Below, one piece after another: positions 45,290 through 54,623 of a DNA stretch of 64,000 nucleotides. Under the pieces are notes generated by a model. The model had not been told where the DNA came from. It was given only the letters and a program-made list of their open reading frames with translations, and ran no database searches. The stretch's first letter is position 1. The number at the start of each line of letters is the position of its first letter. This DNA comes from Streptomyces sp. NWU339. Lineage in GTDB: Bacteria; Actinomycetota; Actinomycetes; Streptomycetales; Streptomycetaceae. The stretch is taken from NCBI RefSeq assembly GCF_003143855.1, contig NZ_QFRK01000015.1, positions 26,444-90,443 on the forward strand. The letters are read 5' to 3'. Position numbers and translations under genes: made by a program.

Positions 45290-45970
45290 CTACAGCCCTC
45301 GCTGGGCCAGCGTCTCGATCAGGGCGTCGCCGCCGCTGAGGATGTGGTCGAACATCAGCTTGCGGGCGCGTCGGGCGTCGCTGTTGCGCAGCGCTTCGAC
45401 GATCTGCGGGTGGTCCCCACTGGTTTGCTCGACCTGGCCTTCAATGGCCGTGTAGAAGGTGTTGGACAGGTGCTTGACCACCGAGCCGAGGAGTAGGGCG
45501 AGCCGGTGGGAGTCGGCCACCTTGTTGACGGTCCGGTGGAACTGGTGGCCGAGTTCAGCGAGTGCGCGGTCGTCGCCCTTGCCCACAGCCACCTTGTACC
45601 GTTCACCGATCGCTTCCAGCTGCGCGATCTCGACGGGCGTGATCGCCTCCGCCGCCCGAGCCGCCAGCTCGCCCGCCAGGGTGGCCTGCGCCCAGAAAAG
45701 GTCCCGTACGTCCTGGCGCGTGAATGGCTCCACGACGAAGCCCTTGCGGGGGACGAGCTTGACGAACCCCTCGCTGCGCAGCGCCAGGAGTCCTTCCCGC
45801 ACCGGGGTGTTGCTCACGCCGACCGCCTCGGCGATCGGCTCCATGCGGAGGAAGTCGCCCGGACGCGCCTCACCGGAGATGATCAGCTCGCGCACGTACG
45901 AGGCAACCTCCTCGGGGAGCTGCTGCCTGACGCTGCGCGCATCGGCCCTGATCACATACGGGTTCGGCAT
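45290..45970 (-). CDS. GntR-family regulator, FCD (FadR) subfamily
   Basis: This 226-residue regulator has an N-terminal winged helix (QLPEEVASYVRELIISGEARPGDFLRMEPIAEAVGVSNTPVREGLLALRSEGFVKLVPRKGFVV) and an FCD ligand domain. Its metal/ligand residues include the His of LGHQFHRTVN and those of FDHILSGGD. Ligands are usually carboxylates or acyl-CoAs, which fits the neighbouring acid catabolism. A copy of the island motif lies 28 bases upstream of ATG 45970, so autoregulation is likely. It follows the CoA-ligase gene with a 130-base leader, an independent transcript. Confidence 0.93.
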   Translation of the reverse strand: MPNPYVIRADARSVRQQLPEEVASYVRELIISGEARPGDFLRMEPIAEAVGVSNTPVREGLLALRSEGFVKLVPRKGFVVEPFTRQDVRDLFWAQATLAGELAARAAEAITPVEIAQLEAIGERYKVAVGKGDDRALAELGHQFHRTVNKVADSHRLALLLGSVVKHLSNTFYTAIEGQVEQTSGDHPQIVEALRNSDARRARKLMFDHILSGGDALIETLAQRGL

Positions 45971-45997
45971 GCGTCCCCCTTCACGTACCCAGAAAAG

Positions 45998-46021
45998 ATA
46001 TTGAATATATTGTATGGCACG
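45998..46021 (-). promoter_or_regulatory. Island operator candidate, site A (upstream of gntR)
   Basis: On the coding strand this reads CGTGCCATACAATATATTCAATAT split over 24 bases: CGTGC, then AATATATT. It is strikingly AT-rich for this genome and lies 28 bases before the GntR start codon. It shares the CGTGC..ATATATT layout with sites B and C but has two extra bases between the halves, so it is the most divergent copy. Confidence 0.55.
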
Positions 46022-46100
46022 TCTTTGTGGTCGAGGGCCAACTTCAGGACGCCGCCCGGCGGCCGCCGGGTATGCTCCCCACCGGCCGCCGATGCGGCTG

Positions 46101-47483
46101 TCATCCCCGGCGGCTGTGCTTCACCACATGGCTCATGCACTGCACGGCCCGGTCCGGCTCGCTGTACGTCGGAACCCCAGCCTTCAGGAGTTCCAGCCGT
46201 GGGCGTCCGCTGCCTCCGGTCCAGGCGACCAGGAAGGGCTTCTCGGTGCTGCGGTAGGCCTTGGTCAGGGTCTCGACGATCTCGTCGGAGCCCTTGTCGG
46301 CGTTGCCGAGCACCACCAGGACGGCGTCGGTGTCGTCGTTCTGGTTGACGACCCGCAGGACCCGTTCCAGCAGGGACAGGTCGTTGATCATCGCCCCGGT
46401 CATGTCGATCGGGTTCTTGACCGCCCCGAAGTACGGGAGTTCACCGGCGAGGGCCTCCCGCTCCGCGTCGCTCGCCCAGGTGTCCACCTTCAGGCCCAGC
46501 TCGACCGCCCGGTCGGCGGCCAGAGCGCCCGCGCCACCGCTGAGCGTGACGATGGTGAGCCGGCTACCCGCAGCCCGGCGCCCGTCGGCGAAGGCGAGGG
46601 CCGTGTCCGACAGCTCTTCCATGCTGCGGACCCGGACCGCGCCCTCGGCCACGCTGGCGGCCTCGAACTCCGCGTCATCCCCGGCGACGCTGCCGGTGTG
46701 AGCGGCGACCGCCCGGGCCCCGGTCTCGCTGCGTCCCGACTTCAGGAGGACAAGGGGCTTGTCCTTCGCCTTCGCGGACCTGGCGAGGCGCCGCAGGGCC
46801 GCCATGTCCTTGACCCCCTCGATGTGTCCGAGCAGCACCTGCACGTCGTCCGCGTCGACCAGCGCCGACAGGACCTCTGGGACCGTGACGTCGGCCTCGT
46901 TGCCGGTGTTGCCGAAGTAGGTGACGCCCAGGCCGAGGCTGTTCATCGTGCTGTAGGTGAAGGTGCCGACCGCACCGCTCTGCGTGACCAGGGCGATCGG
47001 GGAGACCGGCCGCTCGCTTTCGTCGTCGAAGGCCGTGGAGAAGGTGGCGAAGGCTCGGTCCGCCACCGCGAAGGTGCCCAGGCAGTTGGGGCCGACGACC
47101 CGCATCCCGGCGCGCGCCGCAATGTCCGTTATCTCCTGCTGCTCGGGCATGCCCTTCTCGCCGATCTCGGCGAAGCCGGAGGCGAAGACGGTGACGGCGC
47201 CGACCCCGGCCTCCGCACAGGCACGCACCGCGTCCACGACCGCGGGCGCCGGAACTACGACGATCGCCAGGTCCACCGGACCGGGAACGTCGGCCACCGA
47301 GGCGAACGTCTTCACGCCCTGGACCTCGCTGCGCCGCGGGTTCACCGCGTACAGGTCACCCTCGTAGCCGAACTTCTTCAGGTAGGCGAGCGGGCGGCCG
47401 GAGAGCTTGTCCGGGTCGGTGGAGGCTCCCAGCACCACGATGCTGCGCGGCCGGAAGTACAGGTCGGCAACGGTGCGGGTCAT
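46101..47483 (-). CDS. Acyl-CoA synthetase (ADP-forming)-type CoA-binding subunit, no ATP-grasp domain
   Basis: The 460-residue protein corresponds to the alpha part of ADP-forming acetyl-CoA synthetases. It has a CoA-binding Rossmann domain (SIVVLGASTDPDKLSGRPLAYLKKFGYEG, VGPNCLGTF) and a succinyl-CoA ligase-like flavodoxin domain (LVTQSGAVGTF, FGNTGNEADVTVPEVL). The conserved His segment AAHTGSVAGDDAEFEAA follows. The ATP-grasp beta part that usually completes the enzyme is neither fused nor adjacent. Its ATG overlaps the hydratase stop (ATGA). It may activate an acid with a distant beta subunit or act in CoA transfer. Confidence 0.88.
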   Translation of the reverse strand: MTRTVADLYFRPRSIVVLGASTDPDKLSGRPLAYLKKFGYEGDLYAVNPRRSEVQGVKTFASVADVPGPVDLAIVVVPAPAVVDAVRACAEAGVGAVTVFASGFAEIGEKGMPEQQEITDIAARAGMRVVGPNCLGTFAVADRAFATFSTAFDDESERPVSPIALVTQSGAVGTFTYSTMNSLGLGVTYFGNTGNEADVTVPEVLSALVDADDVQVLLGHIEGVKDMAALRRLARSAKAKDKPLVLLKSGRSETGARAVAAHTGSVAGDDAEFEAASVAEGAVRVRSMEELSDTALAFADGRRAAGSRLTIVTLSGGAGALAADRAVELGLKVDTWASDAEREALAGELPYFGAVKNPIDMTGAMINDLSLLERVLRVVNQNDDTDAVLVVLGNADKGSDEIVETLTKAYRSTEKPFLVAWTGGSGRPRLELLKAGVPTYSEPDRAVQCMSHVVKHSRRG

Positions 47484-48286
47484 GAGTAGGCCTCGGGACG
47501 GAAAACGGGCTTGCGGCGCTCGCGGTGGGAGGCAACGCCTTCGCGGACGTCGGGCCCGCCGAAGCCGAGGAACTCCAGCCCCAGGGAGGCGTCGAAGATC
47601 GGGCCCTGCTGGCGGTACCACTGGTTCATCGAGTACTTGGTCCAGCGGATGGCCTCCTGCGCGCCGCCGCTGAGCTCGCCGGCGATCTCGCGGGCCTTCT
47701 CCAACAGGTCCTCCGGCGCCACGGACAGCGACACGAGTCCGGCGCTCTCCGCGTCGGCGCCGGAGATCTCCCGGCAGGTCAGCAGGAGGTACTTGGCCTT
47801 CGCCATGCCGCACAGCAGCGGCCACACCATGGCGGCGTGATCGCCCGCGGTGACGCCCAGCCGGGTGTGGCCGTCGATGATGCGCGCGTTCGTGGCCGCC
47901 ACGGAGATGTCGGCCATCAGCGCGACCACCAGGCCCGCGCCGACCGCCGGGCCGTGGATCGCGGAGATGATCGGCTTGGAGCAGTTGATGATGTTGTAGA
48001 AGAGGTCGCGGGACTCCCGCATGACGCGCATGCGCACGTCGTAGTCCTCGATCTGTGCGTCGATCAGGGCGAAGTCCCCGCCGGCGGAGAACGCCTTGCC
48101 CTCGCCGCGGACGAGCACGGCCCGCACCTCGGGATCGCGATCGATGACCGGCCAGATCGCGGGGATCTCGCTGTGGGTCTCCTCGTCGACCGCGTTCAGG
48201 TTCGGGCCGTCGAAGACGATCTCGAGCACGCCCGGCTGGTTCCGCTCGAACCGGAGCCGCTTGAACTGGCTGTAGGGGTCGGTCAC
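47480..48286 (-). CDS. Enoyl-CoA hydratase/isomerase family protein
   Basis: The 268-residue crotonase-fold enzyme contains RAVLVRGEGKAFSAGGDFALID (oxyanion hole), AIHGPAVGAGLVVALMADISVAATNARIIDGHTRLGVTAGDHAAMVWPLL and GLVSLSVAPEDLLEKA. The second catalytic acid is not at the usual Glu position; Asp in GVTAGDH is a candidate. The GTG start overlaps the upstream CoA-transferase stop (GTGA). It probably hydrates an unsaturated CoA thioester in the pathway. Confidence 0.92.
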   Translation of the reverse strand: MTDPYSQFKRLRFERNQPGVLEIVFDGPNLNAVDEETHSEIPAIWPVIDRDPEVRAVLVRGEGKAFSAGGDFALIDAQIEDYDVRMRVMRESRDLFYNIINCSKPIISAIHGPAVGAGLVVALMADISVAATNARIIDGHTRLGVTAGDHAAMVWPLLCGMAKAKYLLLTCREISGADAESAGLVSLSVAPEDLLEKAREIAGELSGGAQEAIRWTKYSMNQWYRQQGPIFDASLGLEFLGFGGPDVREGVASHRERRKPVFRPEAYS

Positions 48287-49440
48287 GGGATGTCCTTTCG
48301 GTCGGCGGCCGGCGCGCCGTCGCGCCATGCCTGGATGAGCTCCGCCACGTGGGACCGTGCAGCCGTGGGGACGGCCGGCTCCCTGGCGGGCGTGCGGCTG
48401 AACCGCGGAGCGGGGGCGGGGTGGAGCACGTCTCCGACTTCCCGGTACAGCCCCCGGTAGGTGTTGTGCGGGTGCACCGCGGCTTCGGCGAAGTCGAGGA
48501 CGGGCGTGACGCAGGCGTCAGTGCCGCGGTAGATCTCCGCCCACTCGTCGCGGCTGCGGGTGCGCAGGACCCCGGCGATCAGCCGCCGCAGCCGCGGCCA
48601 CTGGCTGCGGTCCTGCTGGGCGGGCCAGTCAGCGGTGTCGACGCCGAGACACTTGATGAACTCCGCGTAGAAGTCGCCCTCGAGCGCCCCGACAGCGAGG
48701 TACTTGCCGTCCGCGCACTCATAGGTGGCGTAGAACGGGGCGCCGCCGTCGAGGTAGTTGGTGCCTGCCTCGTCGGAGTAGGTACCGGCCGCGCGCAGTC
48801 CCTGGATGCGGGCCGTCAGGGCGGCCACCCCGTCGATCATCGCGGCGTCGACGACCTGGCCGCGCCCGGAGGACTTCGCCTCGAGCACGGCACAGACGAT
48901 GCCGAATGCGGCGAAGGTGCCGCCGCCCGCGTAGTCCCCCAACAGGTTGATCGGCGGCATCGGCGAGACGCCCTCGCGGCCGAGCGCCTGCAGGACGCCT
49001 GACTGCGCCACATAGTTGATGTCGTGCCCGGCCGTGCGGGAGAGCGGCCCGGACTGGCCGTATCCGGTCAGCCGCGCGTACACCAGCTCGGGCCGGCGGC
49101 GGAAAAGGTCGCCGGGGCCGAGGCCGAGGCGCTCGGTAACGCCGGGGCGGAAGCCCTCGACGAAGACATCTGCATGTTCGACGAGGTCGAGCACCGCCGC
49201 GCGTCCCTCGCTGCTCTTCAGATCCAGCTCGACCGTGTCGACACCGCGGTTGGCGATGTCGTGTGCGGGGTTCATGTCCTGCGTCTGCGCCAGGGCGCGC
49301 GCGGGCCGGGTCGCCGGGCGGGCGACCCGTACGACGTGGGCGCCCATGTCCGCCAGCAGCATGGAGGCGTAGGGCGTAGGCCCCATGCCGGCCAGGACGA
49401 CCACCCTGACTCGCGCCAGCGGCCCGGTTCCCCTGCCCAT
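48283..49440 (-). CDS. CaiB/BaiF family CoA-transferase or alpha-methylacyl-CoA racemase-like enzyme
   Basis: The 385-residue class III CoA-transferase fold has LAGMGPTPYASMLLADMGAHVVRV, FVEGFRPGVTERLGLGPGDL and ARLTGYGQSGPLSRTAGHDINYVAQSG. The GHDINY His and the LLGDYAGGG Asp match the catalytic pair of alpha-methylacyl-CoA racemases. That makes racemisation of a 2-methyl-branched acyl-CoA as likely as CoA transfer. It lies 19 bases after the thiolase gene. Confidence 0.9.
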   Translation of the reverse strand: MGRGTGPLARVRVVVLAGMGPTPYASMLLADMGAHVVRVARPATRPARALAQTQDMNPAHDIANRGVDTVELDLKSSEGRAAVLDLVEHADVFVEGFRPGVTERLGLGPGDLFRRRPELVYARLTGYGQSGPLSRTAGHDINYVAQSGVLQALGREGVSPMPPINLLGDYAGGGTFAAFGIVCAVLEAKSSGRGQVVDAAMIDGVAALTARIQGLRAAGTYSDEAGTNYLDGGAPFYATYECADGKYLAVGALEGDFYAEFIKCLGVDTADWPAQQDRSQWPRLRRLIAGVLRTRSRDEWAEIYRGTDACVTPVLDFAEAAVHPHNTYRGLYREVGDVLHPAPAPRFSRTPAREPAVPTAARSHVAELIQAWRDGAPAADRKDIP

Positions 49441-49459
49441 GTCTGTCTCCTCCCCCGCC

Positions 49460-50671
49460 TCAGGCGATCCGCTCGAAGACGGCCGTCAGGCCCTGGCCGC
49501 CACCGATGCACATGGTTTCCAGGGCGTAGCGGCCCTGCCTTCGGTCGAGTTCGCGCAGCATGGTGGTGAGGATCCGCGCCCCCGTGGCGCCAACGGGATG
49601 GCCGAGCGAAATACCCGAGCCATTGACGTTGAGGCGGTCGAAGTCCGCCTCGGCAAACCCCCATTCCTTGGTGACCGCGAGGGCCTGGGCGGCGAACGCC
49701 TCGTTGAGCTCGATGAGGTCCATGTCGTCCAGGGACAGGCCGGCCCGGGCGAGAGCGCGCTCGGTGGCGGGCACGGGGCCGATGCCCATGCGGTGCGGCT
49801 CGACGCCGGCCGCCGCCCAGCTGACCACTCGCCCCAGAGGCCGCAGACCGAGCTCCTCGGCCTTCTCCCGCGTCGTGACGAGGCAGGCCGCGGCGCCGTC
49901 GTTCTGACCGCTGGCGTTGCCGGCGGTGACGGTGGCCTCCTCGTCGAGCTTGCTCCGTACGGGACGCAGGGCGGACAGGCTCTCCAGCGAGACGTCCGGA
50001 CGCGGGTGTTCGTCGGTGTCGATGACGACCTCGCCCTTCCGGGACGTGACCGTCACGGGGACGATCTCCTCCTTGAACCGGCCGTCCCGCTGCGCCGCGA
50101 CTGCCCGCTGGTGCGAGGCCAGCGCGAGCCGGTCCTGCTCCTCGCGGGTGACGCCGTACTCGCGGCGCAGGTTCTCCGCGGTCTCGAGCATGCCGCCCTC
50201 GACCGGGTAGAACTTGCCGCCAGAGGTGATGCGGCCCCGGGAGATCCGGTCCCACAGCGGGCTGGAGTCGCCGCGGAAGCCGAAGCGCCCGCCGACCACG
50301 TAGTGCTCGGCCTGGCTCATGCTCTCGGCACCGCCGGCGATGACCACGTCGCAGGCCCCGGTCTGCACACGCATGGCTGCGTCCAGCACTGCTTGCAGGG
50401 CCGAGCCGCAGCGCCGGTCGAGCTGGGTGCCCGGCACGGTGATCGGGAAGCGGGCGTCCAGCGCCGCGATGCGGCCGATGGCGGGTGCCTCGCCGTTCGG
50501 GTAACACTGCCCGAACAGCACGTCGTCGACCTGGGCCGGGTCGATGCGGGTGCGGCTGACCAGCTCCGTCAGGACCGTGGCGGCCAGCTCCGCCGCGGGC
50601 AGGCTCTTGAAGACTCCGCCGTAGCGGCCCACCGGCGTGCGCAGCGGCTCGCAGATGACTGCTTCGCGCAT
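49460..50671 (-). CDS. Acetyl-CoA acetyltransferase (thiolase)
   Basis: The 403-residue thiolase has the nucleophile Cys in GTQLDRRCGSALQAV, the conserved GHPVGATGARI His, and the C-terminal catalytic Cys in ETMCIGGGQG. It cleaves a 3-ketoacyl-CoA with CoA, or runs in the biosynthetic direction. It is full length. The preceding SDR gene ends 46 bases upstream on the same strand. Confidence 0.95.
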   Translation of the reverse strand: MREAVICEPLRTPVGRYGGVFKSLPAAELAATVLTELVSRTRIDPAQVDDVLFGQCYPNGEAPAIGRIAALDARFPITVPGTQLDRRCGSALQAVLDAAMRVQTGACDVVIAGGAESMSQAEHYVVGGRFGFRGDSSPLWDRISRGRITSGGKFYPVEGGMLETAENLRREYGVTREEQDRLALASHQRAVAAQRDGRFKEEIVPVTVTSRKGEVVIDTDEHPRPDVSLESLSALRPVRSKLDEEATVTAGNASGQNDGAAACLVTTREKAEELGLRPLGRVVSWAAAGVEPHRMGIGPVPATERALARAGLSLDDMDLIELNEAFAAQALAVTKEWGFAEADFDRLNVNGSGISLGHPVGATGARILTTMLRELDRRQGRYALETMCIGGGQGLTAVFERIA

Positions 50672-50717
50672 GTCGTCCTCTCTTCGTTCGGTTCCGTGGT
50701 GCGGGTGGAGTCGGTCC

Positions 50718-51473
50718 TCAGATCCCGCGCCCGCCGGTGACTTCGAGGACGGCGCCGTTGATGTACGACGCCATCGGGCCGGCCAGGAACACGACCGCGC
50801 TCGCCACCTCGTCCGGCGTGCCCGCGCGCCCCATGGGCACCTCGGCCTCCTTGGCGGCGAAGATCTCCGGCTTCATGGCGAGGGTCATATCGGTCCGGAT
50901 CAGGCCGGGCTGGATTGCGTTGACGCGGGCGCCAGAGGGGCCGAGCTCCTTCGCTGCCGCCTTGGTCAGCCCGATCAGCCCGGCCTTGGCGGCGCTGTAG
51001 TTGGTCTGGCCGGGATTGCCGATCTTGCCGGACAGCGAGGACACGTTGACGACGGCGCCGCTGCCCTGCTTGCGGAACAGCCCTGCCACGGCGCGCGTGC
51101 CGAGCCAGGCGCCCCGGAGGCTGACGTCGAGGACCAGGTCGAAGTCCTCGGGCGTCATCTTCGTCATGTACCGGTCGCGGGTGACGCCGGCGTTGTTGAC
51201 GAGGATGTCCACGCCGCCGAACTCGGCCAGGCAGCGCTCCACCAACTGCTCCTGGTCGGTCTCGCTGGTGACGTCGGTCGCGACCGCCAGCACCGGGGCC
51301 CCGTCCGCCCGCCGCAGCTCCACGGCTGCGGCGGCCTTGCCACCGTCGATGTCGGCGACCACGACCTTGGCGCCGTGGTCCAGCAGGGCCTCGGCGATGG
51401 CCAGCCCGATGCCCTGTCCGCCGCCGGTGACGATGGCAACCTTGCCGTCGAGCATGCGGCCTTCCTTGCTCAT
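50718..51473 (-). CDS. Short-chain dehydrogenase/reductase (FabG-like)
   Basis: The 251-residue SDR has the cofactor motif TGGGQGIG, NNAG in ILVNNAGVTRD, the catalytic Ser in NVSSLSG, and an intact TNYSAAKAG Tyr/Lys. It is probably a 3-hydroxyacyl-CoA dehydrogenase in the island pathway. Start ATG 51473 is chosen because GGAGGGA lies five bases upstream; an in-frame ATG at 51485 overlaps the dehydrogenase stop and may couple translation. Confidence 0.93.
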   Translation of the reverse strand: MSKEGRMLDGKVAIVTGGGQGIGLAIAEALLDHGAKVVVADIDGGKAAAAVELRRADGAPVLAVATDVTSETDQEQLVERCLAEFGGVDILVNNAGVTRDRYMTKMTPEDFDLVLDVSLRGAWLGTRAVAGLFRKQGSGAVVNVSSLSGKIGNPGQTNYSAAKAGLIGLTKAAAKELGPSGARVNAIQPGLIRTDMTLAMKPEIFAAKEAEVPMGRAGTPDEVASAVVFLAGPMASYINGAVLEVTGGRGI

Positions 51474-51484
51474 CCGTCCCTCCA

Positions 51485-52648
51485 TCAGTACGACTTCGGG
51501 AGGCCGAGGATCTTGGTGGAGATGTAGTTGAGCACCATCTCCTGGGAGACCGGCGCGACCTTGAGCAGCCGCGACTCCCGCCAGAACCGCTCGACGTAGT
51601 ACTCCTTGGCGTATGAGTAGCCGCCGAGGGTCTGCATCGCACGGTCGCACGCCTGGAAGCCGGCCTCGCTGCCGAGGAACTTGGCCGCGTTGGCCTCGGG
51701 GCCGCACGGCTGCTCCGCGTCGTACAGCTCGGCGGCCTTCATGGCGATCTGCTCGGCGGCTTGCAGACGGATCCAGGAGTCGGCGAGGGGGTGGGCGACG
51801 GCCTGGTTCTTGCCGATGGGGCGGTCGAAGACGACCCGGGAGTTCGCGTACTTCACGGCCTCGTCCAGGGCGGCGCGGCCCAGGCCGATCTGTTCCATGG
51901 CGACCACGATGCGCTCGGGGTTCAGGCCGTCGAGCAGGTAGGAGAAGCCCTTGCCGACCTCGCCGACCACCTCGTCGTCGCGGACCTCGAGGTTGTCGAT
52001 GAACAACTCGTTAGAGTCGATGGCCGAGCGGCCCAGCTTGTCGATCTCGCGGACGGTGATGCGCTCCCGGTCCAGGTCGGTGAAGAACAGCGTCATGCCG
52101 TCCATCGGCTTCTCGTCCGACCGGGGGGAGGTCCGGGCCAGCAGGAGGATCTTCTTGGCGTTCTGGGCGTTGGTGATCCACACCTTCTGGCCGTTGATGA
52201 CCCAGCCACCGTCCGTCTTGGTGGCGCGGGTGCTGATGCGCGAGGTGTCGACGCCGGCGGTCGGCTCGGTCACGCCGAAGCACATCAGCAACTCGCCCTT
52301 GGCGATCTGCGGCAGGAACTCCCGCTTCATCGCCTCGGAGCCGTGCCGGATGATGGGCCCGGGCGGGAAGATGTAGAAGTGGACCGCCGAGGCGCCGGAG
52401 GCACCGGCTCCGGAGTAGCCGATCTCGTGCAGCATGACCGCGGACTCGACGAGGCCGAGACCGAGACCGCCGTACTCCTCGGGGATCATCGCGCCGAGCC
52501 AGCCGCCGTCGGCGAACGCCTTGACGAACTCCCAAGGGTACTCGTGCTTGGCGTCCTTCTCCCGCCAGTACTCCAGGTCGAACTTGCGGGCCAGTTCGCG
52601 CGTCGTTTTGCGGATGAGCTCGAGATCCGCTGGGTCCTTCTCAGTCAT
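51485..52648 (-). CDS. Acyl-CoA dehydrogenase
   Basis: The 387-residue flavoenzyme has the signatures MCFGVTEPTAGVDTSRISTRA and KVWITNAQNA (FAD/substrate contacts), and the C-terminal AMQTLGGYSYAKEYYVERFWRESRLLKVAPVSQEMVLNYI. The catalytic base region around EQIGLGRAALDEAVKYA is present. It introduces an alpha,beta double bond in an acyl-CoA. Its ATG overlaps the ligase stop (ATGA). Confidence 0.95.
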   Translation of the reverse strand: MTEKDPADLELIRKTTRELARKFDLEYWREKDAKHEYPWEFVKAFADGGWLGAMIPEEYGGLGLGLVESAVMLHEIGYSGAGASGASAVHFYIFPPGPIIRHGSEAMKREFLPQIAKGELLMCFGVTEPTAGVDTSRISTRATKTDGGWVINGQKVWITNAQNAKKILLLARTSPRSDEKPMDGMTLFFTDLDRERITVREIDKLGRSAIDSNELFIDNLEVRDDEVVGEVGKGFSYLLDGLNPERIVVAMEQIGLGRAALDEAVKYANSRVVFDRPIGKNQAVAHPLADSWIRLQAAEQIAMKAAELYDAEQPCGPEANAAKFLGSEAGFQACDRAMQTLGGYSYAKEYYVERFWRESRLLKVAPVSQEMVLNYISTKILGLPKSY

Positions 52649-54597
52649 CGCTTCTCTCCTGCTTCGTGGTGGTGGGGTATGTCTTCGAGCGGGGTGGCGG
52701 GATCGAGCGACGACAGGTCTCCGGGCGGCAGGCCGAGGTGGCGGGCCCGGATCGCGCGGCGCATGATCTTGCCGTTCTTGGTCTTGGGAAGGGTCGGTAC
52801 GACGACGACGGCGGGTGCGAACGACCTGCCGACGTGGTGGGCGGCGGTGGCGACGAGGTCGTCGTGGTCGTCGTCGTCACGGACGACGACGAAGGCGACG
52901 ACCCGCTGGCCCCGGTCGGGGTCGGGCACGCCGACCACGGCTGCCTCGGCGATCCGGGCGTCCTTGAGCAGCGCCGCCTCCAACTCGGCGGGCCCGACCC
53001 GGCGCCCCGACACCTTGATGGTGTCGTCGGAGCGTCCGTGGATCCGCCATGTCCCGTCGGCGTCCACGCTGGCCAGGTCGCCGTGGCGCCACACCTTCGG
53101 CCACCGCTGCCAGTAGGTCTCCAGGTAGCGGCTGCGGTCCTGCCAGAAGGCGTGGGTCATTCCGGGCCAGGTGTTGCGTACGGCCAATTCGCCCACTGAG
53201 TCGGATATTCGCTGACCGGAATCGTCAAGAACGACGACATCCATGCCGGGCAGGGGGCCGTTGAAGCCTGCCGCGTCGCTGGGCAGGAACGGGTAGGTGA
53301 CCAGGATGCCGCCGCCGGTCTCGGTTCCGCCGCTGTAGTTGACGATGGGGCGGGAGCCGCCGCCGACGGTCTCGAACAGCCACCGCCAGGTCGGCTCGTC
53401 CCACGCCTCGCCCGTGGAGGCGAAGGACCGCACGGTCGGCAGGTCCGCGAAGTCCCCGCCGCCGGCGTTCTTCACGGCCCGGGCGGCCGTCGGTGCGATG
53501 CCCTGGAAGGTGACACCGTTGCGCCGGGCGATGTCCCAGAGCCGGTCCGGTCCGGGGTGGGTCGGCACCCCTTCGGTGAACACGACGGTGGCGCCCAGCT
53601 GCAGCCCGCCCATGATCAGGAGCGGGCCGAGCATCCAGCCCATGTCGGCGATCCAGGCGATGACATCGTCCTCGTGGATGTCGAAGCCGTACGCGAAGTC
53701 GACCGCCGCCTTGACCGCGAAGCCGGCGTGCGAGTGCACGATGCCTTTGGGCGCGCCCGTTGTCCCGGATGTGTAGATGAGCGTCAGCGGGTCCTGGGCC
53801 TCGGCTTCGACGGTCTTGACCGGTTCCGGGTCCGTCGGGAGGTCGTCCCAGTGGATGTCGCGGCCGAACTGCATGTCGGTGCCGTCCGCGACGTGCTGCA
53901 CCACTACGACGTTGCGTACGCAGGGCGCGTCCTTCAGGGCCTCGTCGGCGGTGGCCTTGAGTCCGACCTTCCTGCCGCGGCGGGTGGTGCCGTCGGCGGT
54001 CACCAGAACCACCGCTTCGGAGTCGCGCAGCCGCATGGCCAGCGCCTCGGCCCCGTAACCGGTGAAGGCCGGCACCGAGATCGCGCCGATCGCGGCGCAG
54101 GCGAGGAAGGCCACGACAGCCTCCGGCACCACCGGCAGGAAGAGGACGACCCGGTCGCCCCTGCGCACGCCCAGGCCCGCGAGGTTGGCCGCGAACCGGC
54201 GTACCTCTCGGTCGAGTTCGGCGTACGTCAGCGTGCGGCGCTGGCCCCCGTCGCCCTCGTAGACGACGGCGGTCCGGGTGGCCCGGTCACTCATGGCGTG
54301 CCGGTGGGCACAGAGTTCGGCGGCGTTCAGCCGACCTCCGACGAACCACCGCGGGAACTCGTGGCCCTCGGAGTCGTCACGTACGACATCGAACGGGGTG
54401 GTGAAAGTGATGTCGAGGTCGTCGACCACGGCCCGCCAGAACCACTCCGGGTCCCGGAGTGATCTGGTGTGCAGGTCCTCGATGTCGGAGATGCCCCACC
54501 GCTCCATTGCCCGCAGCAGTCGGCTGCGGCCGCGCTCGGCGTCGCCGGGAACCCAGGCGGGCTCCGGCGGCGCGGCGAACCGTCGCGGCTGTGTCAT
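52645..54597 (-). CDS. AMP-forming acyl-CoA synthetase, acetyl/acetoacetyl-CoA synthetase-like
   Basis: The 650-residue ANL-superfamily ligase has an N-terminal acetyl-CoA synthetase cap (MERWGISDIEDLHTRSLRDPEWFWRAVVDDL), P-loop LIYTSGTTGAPKGIVHSH, the A5 motif NYSGGTETGG, A7 WRHGDLASVD, hinge GRSDDTIKVSGRRVG, and the catalytic Lys in LPKTKNGKIMRR. It adenylates a carboxylic acid and loads CoA, so it can activate the pathway substrate or an intermediate. An Asp/His-rich loop (DDDDHDD) in the C-terminal domain is unusual. It lies 26 bases after the MaoC gene. Confidence 0.93.
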   Translation of the reverse strand: MTQPRRFAAPPEPAWVPGDAERGRSRLLRAMERWGISDIEDLHTRSLRDPEWFWRAVVDDLDITFTTPFDVVRDDSEGHEFPRWFVGGRLNAAELCAHRHAMSDRATRTAVVYEGDGGQRRTLTYAELDREVRRFAANLAGLGVRRGDRVVLFLPVVPEAVVAFLACAAIGAISVPAFTGYGAEALAMRLRDSEAVVLVTADGTTRRGRKVGLKATADEALKDAPCVRNVVVVQHVADGTDMQFGRDIHWDDLPTDPEPVKTVEAEAQDPLTLIYTSGTTGAPKGIVHSHAGFAVKAAVDFAYGFDIHEDDVIAWIADMGWMLGPLLIMGGLQLGATVVFTEGVPTHPGPDRLWDIARRNGVTFQGIAPTAARAVKNAGGGDFADLPTVRSFASTGEAWDEPTWRWLFETVGGGSRPIVNYSGGTETGGGILVTYPFLPSDAAGFNGPLPGMDVVVLDDSGQRISDSVGELAVRNTWPGMTHAFWQDRSRYLETYWQRWPKVWRHGDLASVDADGTWRIHGRSDDTIKVSGRRVGPAELEAALLKDARIAEAAVVGVPDPDRGQRVVAFVVVRDDDDHDDLVATAAHHVGRSFAPAVVVVPTLPKTKNGKIMRRAIRARHLGLPPGDLSSLDPATPLEDIPHHHEAGEKR

Positions 54598-54623
54598 CAG
54601 CTCTCCCCTGGTGGACTGGTCGC

